64,000 nt of DNA from Siphonodentalium dalli (lineage: Eukaryota; Mollusca; Scaphopoda; Gadilida; Siphonodentaliidae): assembly GCA_032622095.1 (NCBI GenBank), contig CP136064.1, forward strand, positions 41,379,912 through 41,443,911, in the 5' to 3' direction. This document shows positions 1 to 11,106 of the stretch, in pieces. The notes below the pieces were generated by a model. It had not been told where the DNA came from, made no database searches, and worked only from the letters and a program-made list of their open reading frames with translations. The position numbers were made by a program, and so were the translations under genes. Numbering within the stretch: the first letter of the stretch is position 1; every line of letters starts with the position of its first letter.

Positions 1-2725
1 AATGTTGGATTTTCGTTTTTCCTCTCATATGTCTCAGCCATGGGTTATTGGATTCTGCTGAAATTTGGCATGGAGGTTTATCGTCCGGAGGGCTTTCAAA
101 AGATGTTTTGTTATGTTGTTTGCATTTTCCGTTCAGAGTTATCTCTCTTTTCTGTTGAATGTTAACTCCAAGCCATCAATGTCACACCATGTTTCATCAA
201 TCAACCACAATAACTGATATTATTGTGGTGGATCAGCCCTTTTTAGCTCACCTGAGACGAAGTCTCTGGTGGAGCTATAGTCATCACTCCTCGTCCGTCC
301 ATCCATCCATAGGTCCGTCCATCCGTCTGTCAAGAATCATCTTCTCCTCCAGAACCGTAAGACGGAATGGGTTCACATTTGGTGTAGATGTTCCCTAGGT
401 GAATCACATTCAGATTTGTTCAAGTGAGGTCACACGGTCAAATAGTTGCGAAGCTAGGGCTATAACTCTTTCCCACCATAGTAATTCTTACGACTTCTCA
501 AATTTCATTGGGTCGAATGGGTTCATATTTGGTACAAAGGGTTCTTTGGGGACTGATTCAGATTTGTTCAAATGAGGTCACTGGGGTCGAATGAGGGCAG
601 AGCCAGTGACATCATTTTTTTTGTTAAATTCAGATTTTGGAATTTTCATCTTGCTCAATTTAACAAACAAAAACATTATTTTTTAAACATGTTATAAAAT
701 TTGAAAAAAGTGACACCATTATAACATCTGCAGAGTTATGAAACTTTAATCTTAAATGAAATTACGGAAATATTCCATTACCCATCCCCCCTCCCACATG
801 GCCCAGACCCAACCCCCCCTCCACCCTGCACCCAACCAACATCCCTTCCAACCGATATCATCTCCAACTTCCTACTTTAATACCAGTTCTGATTAGAATA
901 ATATATGTCATCTGGCAGCTTTGTGTAAACAACACTGCTAGCAATTTAAAACAAACTGCCTGAATTTAGTCTGACATTTGCAGAATGAGGTCCACAGAGG
1001 GTGAATTTTGTGTTGCTACCCCGTACAGCAGGCTAGCATCACCAAATACACCCTCCATGGACCTAATTATGCTTAGGCATAATCTTCTGGGAAGTATCTT
1101 AAGTATCAAATTTAAATTTTGATTTAGTTACTTTCTGACTTTTTCCCTTCTGTTCAGTTTCTATGTCCCCCTAGTTTGCAGAAGATAACATTCATAATTG
1201 AGGTGCTCAACGGGTGTGTATTACAAACTTCAACTGTAGAACTTCAATCTGTTCCTAGGTTTCCCATGGCTGTTGAGACCTAATCAGACTTTTCAGGAAA
1301 TGAGGTCCCCAGAGGATAAATCCAGTGATGCTAACCCGCCTTGAAGAATAGTGTCATTAAATTCACCTTTTGAGGACCTCATTCTGCAAATGTCAGACAC
1401 ACTATATTCAGACTTGGCTGGCATATTATTTTCTTAACCACCACTTATCCAGATGAAATCATACCCTTTTTTCAAAGAAAAATTGGGGGTATATTGGATT
1501 GAATTTGTCTTCTGTCTGTAAGGCGGTCCTTCCATCCGTCTGTATGTTGGGCTGTCTATCAACAATTGTTTTCTTCTCCATATTAAAGACCAAATATGTT
1601 TATATATTTCAGTGTGCATGTTCCCTAGGTGACTCACAATCAGATTTGTTCAAATAAGTTCATCAAATCAAATAGGTGCGAAGCTAGGACCATAACTCTT
1701 TCCCTCCATAGTAAATCTTAAAATAATTTCTTCTCAAGAACCATTGAGCCTATATTAGCTTATATTTGGTATGGATGGGCCTTGGGTGACCGGGTTCAGA
1801 TTTGTTCAAATGGGGTCATTTTTAGGAAATGAGGTCCCCAGAGGGTGAATTCGTTGATGCTGTTCCACCTTGGTGAATAGTGTAATTAAATTCACCTTTT
1901 GGGGACCTCATTCTGCAAAGGTCAGACACACTAAATACAGACTTGGCTTATTATTTTCTTAACCACCACTTATCCAGGTGAAATCATACCCTATTGGATA
2001 TTGGGGGGTATATTTATATTACTAGATGAATGGATCGCATAGATGTGATTCACATTTGTTCTAATAGGAGATTTAACTCTCCTCTATTCTGTTTGGTACT
2101 GGTATAATATTGACTTCTAGGCAGCCTGGGTGGGGGCAATGTTTGAGGCAATGGGGAAGGAGTGTAGAGGGGGTGGAGTTTCGACCCCCTACTTTGATAA
2201 AAAACAGTTGAAAATTTCATACCTGATACAACATTAGTTGTAGATTAGATGTTCACATCTAAAATAGGTTAGAATTGTTCTCATAGTTTGGTTTGATTTT
2301 CCAACATGTATGTTTTTAAACCAACAGTCCATATGTTCCTACTTCAGGTTAAACTGTTGGACCAAATTGGACACAAATTTTAACTTTATGGGGTTGGTAA
2401 TTTTCAAACGTATGAGAGCTTGAATTACTGGTACCAGTTGTAAAATTTAACCTAAAAGGGATGTGCAAAAGGATTTATGTGAACTTAGTACTGTGGTATG
2501 GTTGTCGTCTTTAAGGTAAGAGGTTGGAGATTTGTCAGTGGTGTGCAATTAGAAATTTCAAGTTGAAGAGCCCTGCTCATCTAAGAACCTCCAGCTACGT
2601 CCATGTTTAGAACTACTTGTCTTAAGTGATAATGTCACGTACTGACTCTTGTAGTCTTCAGAGTCCCAGTCTTCTCAGTCTTTACAGTCTGGTGAGTGAC
2701 CCACAGTCAATGACTGTCTTGTTAT
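1..2725. repeat. Repeat-rich region, no gene seen
   Basis: The first 140 bp resemble 31310-31440 and 50760-50880 (CATGGGTTAT and GGAGGGCTTTCAAAAG blocks). The segments at about 255-560 and 1500-1820 are related to each other (TCCATCCGTCTGT and 'TTCCCTAGGTGA' blocks). Arms of the GAATGAGGTCCCCAGAGGGTG palindromic family lie near 985-1075, 1298-1400 and 1832-1930. Open frames here are short and have no recognisable product; any upstream exon of the host gene was not identified. Confidence 0.5.
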
Positions 2726-3550
2726 TAGCTCAACCTTACTTTGTAAAGTTTGAGCTATTGCCATGGCTTGGTATACATGGTCCGTGTGTGCGTTGGTGTG
2801 TGTGTGCCTGATTCGTCTACAATTTCCTTTAGCCTGGGCTACAGGTCGTACCTTTGATCAGATCATTATGAAATTTGTAATGGCTTTTGACATTGACATG
2901 TAGATGGGAATGAGTCATTTTGGGGTCATTCGGCAAAAAAACATGGCCGCCAGTGGCCATCTTGGATTTCAAAATTCAATCCATTACTGTTTGTCTGATC
3001 ATCATGAAATTTGTCATGGATGTTAATATTGACATGTAGATGTGAACGAGTAATTTTGGGGTCATTCGGCCAAAAAACATGTCCGTCAGCAGCCATCTTG
3101 GATTTTATTCTTTGCATGACTAAATCCTTTGGCACGGGCTACAGGTCGTAGCTTTAGTCGGATCATCAGGAAATTTGTCATGGATGTTAACAATGACATC
3201 TAGATGGGAACGAGTCATTTTGGGGTCATTCGGCCAAAAAATATGGCTGCCAGCTTCCATCTTGGATTTTACTCTTTACTAAATCCTTTGACACAGGCTA
3301 CAGGTTGTATCTTTTGTCGGATCATCATGAAATTTGTGATAGATGTTAACAGTGACTGTGACATGTAAATGGGAACGAGTCTTTTTGGGGTCATTCGGCA
3401 AAAAAACATGGCCGCCAGTGGCCATCTTGAATTTTACTCTTTGCATAACTAGGCCTTTCATCTTTCCACATTCCTAATCACTCCATTGACTGTAAAACAT
3501 TAAATTATTCCCTTTCCAAGTTGAGCTACAGTGTCATTGACACTTTCATT
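2726..3550. mobile_element. Helentron-like satellite-bearing element, copy 1
   Basis: Begins AGCTCAACCTTACTTTGTAA..TTTGAGCT (inverted subterminal repeat) and ends AAGTTGAGCT followed by the hairpin AGTGTCATTGACACT and TTCATT. Between lie about four tandem units of roughly 165 bp, each with 'GGGCTACAGGTCGTA', 'ATGAAATTTGTCATGG' and 'CATCTTGGATTTTACTCTTT' blocks. The layout (subterminal inverted repeats, tandem core, 3' hairpin) is what is described for Helentron-associated and bivalve 'pearl' elements; that classification is inference. Confidence 0.6.
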
Positions 3551-5982
3551 CAGATGGTTTGGCTTCAGCAATCTGCTACGGCAACCCTTTGTCATTGCCT
3601 AGTTTGCTTCCGCAAATGGCTTCAGCATTGCTGATTGCCGTAGCCAATTATGAGGATTGTTTATGACATGGTGTAACAGTGACACCTTTAAGTTTATGTT
3701 TATGACCAGGTTGAACACAGGCTCCAAACCATCATTGTCACACCATGTTACTGTCAATCAACTATAATAATGTGTATTTTCTGTCGAAAGTCCTGATCAT
3801 TCATTGCAGGGTCCAACCTAGCGATTGAAAACAGGGAAAAGTGAAATCTCCATCTGCAGATTTTAGGGAGACTTCAGTCAAAATAGGGAGACTTACATGT
3901 ATAAAAAACGCTTATTAATTTTCAAAAATCGCTTTATTTATAACATCAATAAATAAGATAAAAGAACAAGATAAACCATGTTTAGCAAGATACAGCACAA
4001 ATATAGCACCTGTATAGATCGATAATCTGAAATTTTAACTAAATTTATAACTTTTAATTTTTTTTAAACTGTTTACTTTATCTGAAGAAATTAATTGTTG
4101 ACTTAAAGGCACGTGAGGCCTTAGTTGTCTAAAATATTCATATTTGTTCCAATCACCGTAAGCAGAAAAACATTAAAACGCATACAGTTTCGTTCATATA
4201 TACAATGACCATCGCGTAAACAGCATGTTATCATAAAGATGTACTATATTTTACATAAGCAAGAGCCTGATTGTGTTACAGAAGACAACACAATGCTGCT
4301 GGCTAATCACACACACATGGCATAAACGCTCTTTATTCGTTCCATATCAGGAATTCACCCACAAAGAATGCTCTTTATGTTTACCATCATAATATAAACA
4401 AACATCAGAAAAGTTACTTTTTATGCTTTTGTTTACATAACAATGGTAAAAAATATGACAATAACATACTGTTTATGCGATATTTCTCATTTGTATACGG
4501 ACAAAGTATGTCTACATTTTGTTGTTCTTTCTGTTTGTGGCGGTTTTTGACGGGTGGAAAAATTTTCACAGGATACCCACCGCCAAGGCCAACCGTACCT
4601 TTAATGACTTTTAATATCTGAAGAAATTAATTGTTAATATTATAAATTTGAAATTGTTGGAAATTGCTTTTGGCCACTGCTGTAATGTGGGTGTCCATTA
4701 AAATAAACAATAAGAGTATATTAAGGAGTTGTAAAAGCTTTTAATTTTGTTTCTAAAGAGTTTATTCTTGAATACCATCATCGCGACTGTATGATCAGTG
4801 ATGTCTGATGATAATCCAATTAAAGCAATAAACTTGATGAGTTTGATAGCTGTATTACGGTAGTGATTAATTTGTTCTTAACAGAGACCAGTGGAGCTTA
4901 TAATATACACCAACAGGTTATTTAAATACCTGCATTGTAACAAATTAGGCCTACATGCAATTAATTTGCAACCATTGACAGACGTATATATACAAGCACG
5001 TGAGCATCCTGTACGGCGATAGATTGACAACAGTTGTAATTTGCAAACACATACTTTTGACACAAGTTAATCCTTTTATTAATCCTGCACATTCAAACCT
5101 CATTTTGAATAGTAAGCAAGCACGTGTTATTGTTTACATAATAAATCTGCAACTCCAAAAGTTAAAAAGTTGGATTGGGAAATGGAGTCAGACACAAACT
5201 ACTTTTGTAAAATTAAAAATTCATGTATATGTTTTAGTTTAAATTCATAGACATTAAAAACACAGTATTATTTTTTCACAGTGGCTACTGCATTTGTGGT
5301 TGCAAATGACCTGATGGAACAAATTAAGGACTAAATTGCAGTCTTCTTAAAACAAACCAGTAGCTCATCATAAACTTTGTTGCTAAGCGCAATTTGCCAT
5401 TTCCAAAAGCATCCAATCTGATTAGAATTTGTGGATACAGTACACAATATATAGTTGATAAATAAAAATTCCTCGTTGGAACAGTTGAGACTATATATAT
5501 TTTTTTTGCAAAACAAGTAAAATTTTCACCGGTAAAATTACAACATCCCAAGCTAGTTTTGTAAAATTTGGAAGGTGACTTCGTTTTCGCCTTGCAGACG
5601 TCCGAGGGCGACTTCACCGGCCCGAGGCGTGAGAATTTTGCCCGAGTCGCCTCCTAGTGTGGGCCTGATTCATAGCAATTTTGACATTTATTTCCAAAAA
5701 ATGATCAGTGAAAAATATTATAATTTTCTATTGTTCTTTCCATGCATTGTTCAACATATATGATGTCATGAAGAAACTATCTGACAAAAGACGATGAGGC
5801 AGTTTTATTGGCTTCCCTTATGTTGGTGACTTGATATGTAAACGTGGGATTATTTTGCGGGTTCCTGACCAATCAAATGCTGTTTTTGCTGCAAGTGTAT
5901 CAAACTTTATTCCATTCCTGCTATTCTATAATTCTAAAAATTATTTATAACTCAGAAATTGCTTCTTTCTTTTTTTTTGCAG
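3551..5982. other. Intron or upstream region with no recognised gene
   Basis: AT-rich DNA. A short inverted-repeat cluster built on CTACGGCAA/TTGCCGTAG lies at about 3565-3650 and resembles 32760-32870. I see no supported exon, although the gene must have at least one exon upstream of 5983 ending in phase 1. Confidence 0.4.
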
Positions 5983-7385
5983 TAATTGTGACAAATCCAA
6001 GCAGTGTTCACTCACCCATTGAACAAAGAAAAGAAGTGCAGGTTTCCAGTGGTTCTACTCAGACCAATTTGTTTGTTCCGAAAGTCGTTCAATTGAAATC
6101 GGTTGACAAACTGGAAACAAAAGTCAAACCTCAGTCGCCTAAGATTATTCCAATCAAATTTAATACTGGTCCGCCTTATACAAAGACTGTTGGTCAAATT
6201 CTTGCAAGTGCCCAAATAAATTCAAGTGCAAATAATTCAGCTGAGATTGGGAAAATCCCAAGTTCTAATAGCAGTCAACCAGTTGCTGTTTTATCTGGAG
6301 AGCAGAAGTTGCCTGAACATTCTGGTGATAATCTAAGAAAACATTTTTCACAACCAAGGAAAACTTTAGTATTTACCAATAATGCCTCAATGCCAATTGG
6401 TACATCTGTTCCTAAAAATACTAATTCGATCGCTGCACAATCTACTTCGGCTGATCCATCAAGTAAACTTACTTTGCATGATGGAAATGATTTGAAAGGA
6501 ATTCAAACAATAAAACTGAAAGTAGGATCAGATGGGAAAAATATAGTGTTTGTTCCCAAACAGACTCAACATGTGCTGTCAGATCAGCAAATAAAACTAT
6601 TGGCATCATCAGCTAAAGGCTTTCTAAAAACCAACGCAGTAACGGTGACTCCTCCAATGTCAGAAAATATCTCTTCAACTCCAGTCACTAAGTCAGATAC
6701 ATTGTCAATGCAAAATGTTACCTCTGATTTTCAACATAACACGGTTCCAACACCCACGTTGACGTCTCTTCCACTCAGTGGAGCATCACCCATATATGCA
6801 ATACCAGTTTCAACATTGTCGAGAACATCACATCAGCCAGGGTCACAGACAATTACTGCACCATCTATATTAAAAACGCATTCAACCCATTTTGGGGCAG
6901 GTGGATCTTTCTCTTCAACTCAAGTCACTGAGTCAGATGCATTGCCAACACAAAATGTTTCCTCTGGTTTTCTACTTCACACGCTTCCAACACCCACGTT
7001 GATGCCTCTTCTTCAAAGTGGAGCATCGCCCATATCTGCGATACCAGTTTCATCATTGTTGACAACATCACATCAGCCAGGGTCACAGATGATCACCACA
7101 CCATCTCTATTACCAACGGTTTTAACATCTGTGTCGACGATCTCCAATTGTTCTGACGGTGTATCCTCAAAAGAATATTCAGCATTATTGAAATCATTAG
7201 TTCCAAAGACAATAGAAACGGTTCCATCTGTTACCACACCAGTCCAACTAGTGTTTCCAAAAAGCACATTTACATTTACCACCCCTAAAACATCAGTTGG
7301 AAACATCAGTTGGAAACCAGTTGATAAATTAAACACATCTACTTCACAAGAAGACGTCAGTGCTGAAAATCCCAAAAGACCTGCG
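5983..7385 (+). CDS. Large Ser/Thr/Pro-rich exon of a multi-exon zinc-finger gene (first visible exon)
   Basis: Open frame of 467 codons bounded by a strong acceptor (pyrimidine run then TTTTTTTTGCAG) and a GTTAGT donor. It begins in phase 1, so at least one upstream exon is missing, possibly outside the window; the in-frame GTG at 5844 lies in intron sequence and is not a start. The protein is low in charge and rich in S, T, P, V and Q, with short basic/hydrophobic patches such as QTIKLKVGSDGKNIVFVPK. An internal tandem repeat of 240 bp (80 residues) covers 6671-6910 and 6911-about 7130; both copies contain the PTPTL, SGASPI, AIPVS and TSHQPGSQ blocks. The exon ends in phase 0 at KRPA, compatible with the next exon at 10614. 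No catalytic domain is visible. Such regions in zinc-finger proteins are often disordered and involved in transcriptional control, but that role is inference. Confidence 0.8.
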
Positions 7386-8673
7386 GTTAGTATTTATCTA
7401 GAATTGTAAGGACTATATCGACACTAGATTTTTGGGAAATACCGGATAAATGTCAATGTGTAGAAACATTGAAATAATCATCACTAATATGTGCCTTTTG
7501 GCTAAATAATTTAGATAATTTTCCTGAAGAAAGGTGAAACTGTATGCCAATTTAGCAGTCTTCAATTTCATGGTACCAATCTCTGAGAGTAACCATGTGC
7601 TCAGGTGAACAATATTTATATTATTAACAATATTTGTTTTTCCATACAGTGTTCTACAGAGGAATTTTTGTGTCAATTCATGTACTACCAGTAAATCTTG
7701 AACTAAATTATGTACTAAGTCAGGCTTTCCACTAGTAGGGCAGGGGGTCCCTTTAAGGGTCCCATTCCCCCAGCCAATTTTTTCCCTTCTGTCATACCAC
7801 AGGACATATTCCATATGTATAAAGGTATAAAGATGTTTACTTCTCAATTTTGTTGGGACAGTACTAAGAAATTTAAATAGTTGACAACTTTATTTGATTT
7901 CTAGCGAGAATACACACTCGGACCGATCTAACACTGAAAGTTGGATGTCAGTATGTTTGTAGGCCGGAGCTAACATTCAACGTGCAGTGTCGAATATAGA
8001 GTACACTTTATTTAGTTTTTACTGAAATGCTCCGGATTCTGAACGAGCACACCCGGCTCTGCACGTTGCACGCTAGCTCCAACGGTAGAGGGGTGATGTC
8101 GCAAGAGCTATACTCGACCTTCACCTCAGAATTTGCAGTCACGTTGATTCAACTAATTAACGGGTCTTTTTCGGGTAGTTTCTAGAACACCACAGTGGGT
8201 GGAACATCTTGATATATAAGTCAAATTGCACATGCGGGTGGGGTTGAGTCGATTTGAGATTATAGATGCGTGCCCCATGAGTATACCGTTTATCGAGGTC
8301 AAGAATGAGTATAGCTCTTGCGACGTTACCCCGCTACCAGCTCCAACCTGCAGACAAAGTTAGATGAACTGAGGAAGTGATCAAACCCGACATCGCTAGA
8401 ACACATGCTTTGGAGTCCACTGGTTACGTTGCTGCGGTTAGGTTTACGAAAAATCACCGCCGATAATTTAATCATACCGTTTAATCATGTCGTAAAATAT
8501 ATATATCACTCCATTTTTAGCTCAACTTTACACAGGTGGTTGGATTGGATAGGTGTTGTAATCACACGATGTAATTGTTGTTGGACTTGACAATGAAACT
8601 GCAATTTATAAATAAATGCAACCTCACACATGCCAAGATACATGTAGGAAAATAGCATTAAATAAATCTTCAG
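7386..8673. other. Intron with one small inverted repeat
   Basis: No exon recognised. Two inverted arms containing CAAGAGCTATACTC / GAGTATAGCTCTTG lie near 8100-8125 and 8305-8330, consistent with a small foldback element. A 144-codon minus-strand frame at 7413-7847 has no recognisable features. Confidence 0.4.
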
Positions 8674-10091
8674 TTAAACCTTTCATGACGGGAGATGTGC
8701 TGGTGCAGCACTAAAGATCATGTGACAGTGCATTCTCTTATATATGCAATAGAGCCCAGCGAATCAACAGTTTGTGCTCAAATCAAATCTTGAATCGAAT
8801 TGGCCATATGATATTGAATAGAGTCGAAACTTCAAATCGAATATTACCAAACCTGATTCTGATTACTAATTCCGATATGAGACAAAGTTAAACATCGATT
8901 CTATGAATAGAAGTTACACACTATTCGAGTTTTGCTATGATTGCTCCATAGTCATACATTCTATGATTTTTACCATGTGAGATTATCTCCCAGGAAATAA
9001 AATATTAGTCAAATAAGCATACTTGGCTGATACCGTACCCATCCAATTGAATATTACTATGAGGTGGCAGCACATCATCAATATAATACTGGCTAAAACC
9101 GTTAAAGTTGTGTTGTATTTGCATAGATGGTTTATTATGATTGGTACTGGTGATTACTAGTGTGCAAAGTCAATACAATACAAGTATTTGTTATTTCAGT
9201 TTGGCCTTTTTAAGGTCGAAGTTTACATATATGTGGGCACTTGTTGTTAGTACTCTGCTACTCTTACTTGCAGAAATGCATCATGTTTCCTTATAACTTA
9301 TATTTCTATAACGAGTAGGATATTAAGTAGGGTACTTGAATCAGTTGATAGGGACATGCTTTATTTGAAATATTTATGAACAAATTTGAGGATTTTCCCC
9401 ACATAACATTTTACCTTAAGTTGACGAAGCTGAAAGTACAAATACATATTCTGTATTGTGCCATGCTGGATGATGTTCACTTAAACTTAGAGTCGGGAAT
9501 GCAGTTATCATATTGAATATTATTTGGAGAAATAAACTACCAACTGGTAGTCAACAATTATGATTTTACCATGATGTGTGCCAATGTCCTCACTGACAAC
9601 AATCAAAAATAAATAAACACAGTTATTTAGAAAACTAAAACATTTGGTCCATTTTGGTGATGTAACTGGAAGATGTATCATGAAATGGGTCAAACAGTAT
9701 ACTCATTCAAATCGCCACACTAGAGGAGTAACTATCTGTTATCATTGGACCGGACTTCTCCTATGTTTATGTTAAAATGGAACAATGTTTTCACACACCA
9801 TTTGTTCAAATTCGTTTTTGCCGAATCGGTCGACTTATGTCGAATCGAATCAACGGGAGTATATCGAATCGAATCTCGAAGTTTCGCCAGTCTCTAATAT
9901 GTGAGTCTCCTATAAGGATCCTTGTATATATAAGAGAATGCACTGGCTTACAATATCCATGGTAATTATCGTTAGGCCAATACACTCTCTTATATATGCG
10001 AGGCTTCCTGTGGGAGAATCACATAACATAAGAGAATGCATTGTCAGTGTTTTTGAAAAATTTCAGGAAGCTCCAGTCATGGAAGGGTTAA
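8674..10091. mobile_element. TTAA foldback element, interrupted by a hAT-type insertion
   Basis: Outer ends TTAAACCTTTCATGACGGGA and TCATGGAAGGGTTAA, with TTAA at both borders. The inside carries several copies of the TCTCTTATATATGCGA palindromic core. The element is split by the insertion at 8750-9896. CCCT-type ends with TTAA targets fit piggyBac-derived non-autonomous elements. Confidence 0.6.
8750..9896. mobile_element. hAT-type TIR element inside the foldback element
   Basis: Ends TAGAGCCCAGCGAA and TTTCGCCAGTCTCTA are imperfect inverted repeats of a TAG-type hAT terminus. The 8-bp flanks are ATATGCAA (left) and ATATGTGA (right); both derive from ATATGCGA, which is present at this position in other foldback copies, by opposite CpG transitions. 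No transposase frame is visible. Confidence 0.6.
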
Positions 10092-10143
10092 CAGACATAT
10101 TGTAAATGCAGAAATGTGTTACTTGTCGATAGTTCATTGAACT

Positions 10144-10490
10144 TTAACCCTTTCAGTGCCAGGTCCGATTTTTGTATCAGCCCATATACCCAGTGCCCAT
10201 GCATTCTCTTATATATGCGAGTCGACCATAGGTTGCCTCGCATATATAAGAGAATGCATTGGCCTAACAATTTTTCATCATTTGTTATTATTTTTTACAA
10301 TTTCAAAAAAAAATTCTTATATTCTTTATCAGACTTATTTTGTGGGTTTAGTGCCAGGGAATCTTACGTTTTTCATGGGCATAAAAATTATTTCTATGAT
10401 TTTTTTTTTTTTTTTTAGTTTTTTTAGGGCAGATTTTACAGACCGTAAATTAGGGCCGATGAGATCGGCCCCTGGCACTGAAAGGGTTAA
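10144..10490. mobile_element. TTAA foldback element with CCCTTTCAGTGCCAGG ends
   Basis: Left TTAACCCTTTCAGTGCCAGG and right CCTGGCACTGAAAGGGTTAA are inverted repeats, both bordered by TTAA. The internal palindrome with TGCATTCTCTTATATATGCG is shared with the other foldback copies though the termini differ. It lies about 120 bp upstream of the finger exon at 10614. Confidence 0.7.
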
Positions 10491-10613
10491 TGATTGCATA
10501 AACTCAAAGCCTTTCATGCTATTCTTACGTCATCGCAGTCGTGGCATAATCTGACAGCCATAAAGTGTAGTTTTATGGGTGTATATTCTATATTTCCTTT
10601 TTTTCATTCACAG

Positions 10614-10845
10614 AAAAGGAGGCTTAAAGCTTTTGTTCCTAAAGTGTCGCTCACCACTCACCTAACCATCCTATCGGATAGTAAACAAATCAAACTGGCT
10701 GTCTGCTCCAAGGAGTGCAGCATGTCTGCTGAGAAACATATACATTGTCCATTCTGCAAGCTATCATCACATAACGTCTACACAATGGACAAAATACAAG
10801 AGCATGTGAAATGCATACATATGAGAGAAGCTGTTTGGGCAAACA
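10614..10845 (+). CDS. Zinc-finger module exon 1
   Basis: Exon in phase 0-1, after TTTTTTTCATTCACAG and before donor GTGAGTAC. It encodes 77 codons with a basic lead (KRRLKAFVPK) and then one module: C-S-K-E-C, seven residues, H-I-H-C-P-F-C, a spacer, and E-H-V-K-C-I-H. The arrangement (Cys pair, HxHCPxC, terminal His pair) recurs in four later exons, which is the main argument that they belong to one gene. Zinc binding is inferred from spacing. A TTAA foldback transposon ends about 120 bp upstream of the acceptor. Confidence 0.85.
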
Positions 10846-11106
10846 GTGAGTACTAACAATGAAACCAGGGGTGTCTTGCGTATGTTTTGGAATGATTCCA
10901 CAACCAATGAAAATTTCCTTGGAACAATTATTCATCATATGTGCCCAAACTCATTTAGATTATATTTATTCATACGCCTAGATATATGAAGTTTTGTTAA
11001 AAACAATTGTACCTTGGGATAGTTACGGCAATCTATTGATGATGGCAGGGGAGCATAACTATGTTATTAGTTACATCCAACAGCATTTCTTCGTGATGAT
11101 GCATTT

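Noticed and set aside
7413-7847. 144-codon minus-strand frame just after the large exon
   Set aside because: No domain, no splice or start context, and AT-rich composition typical of intron; not supported as a gene.
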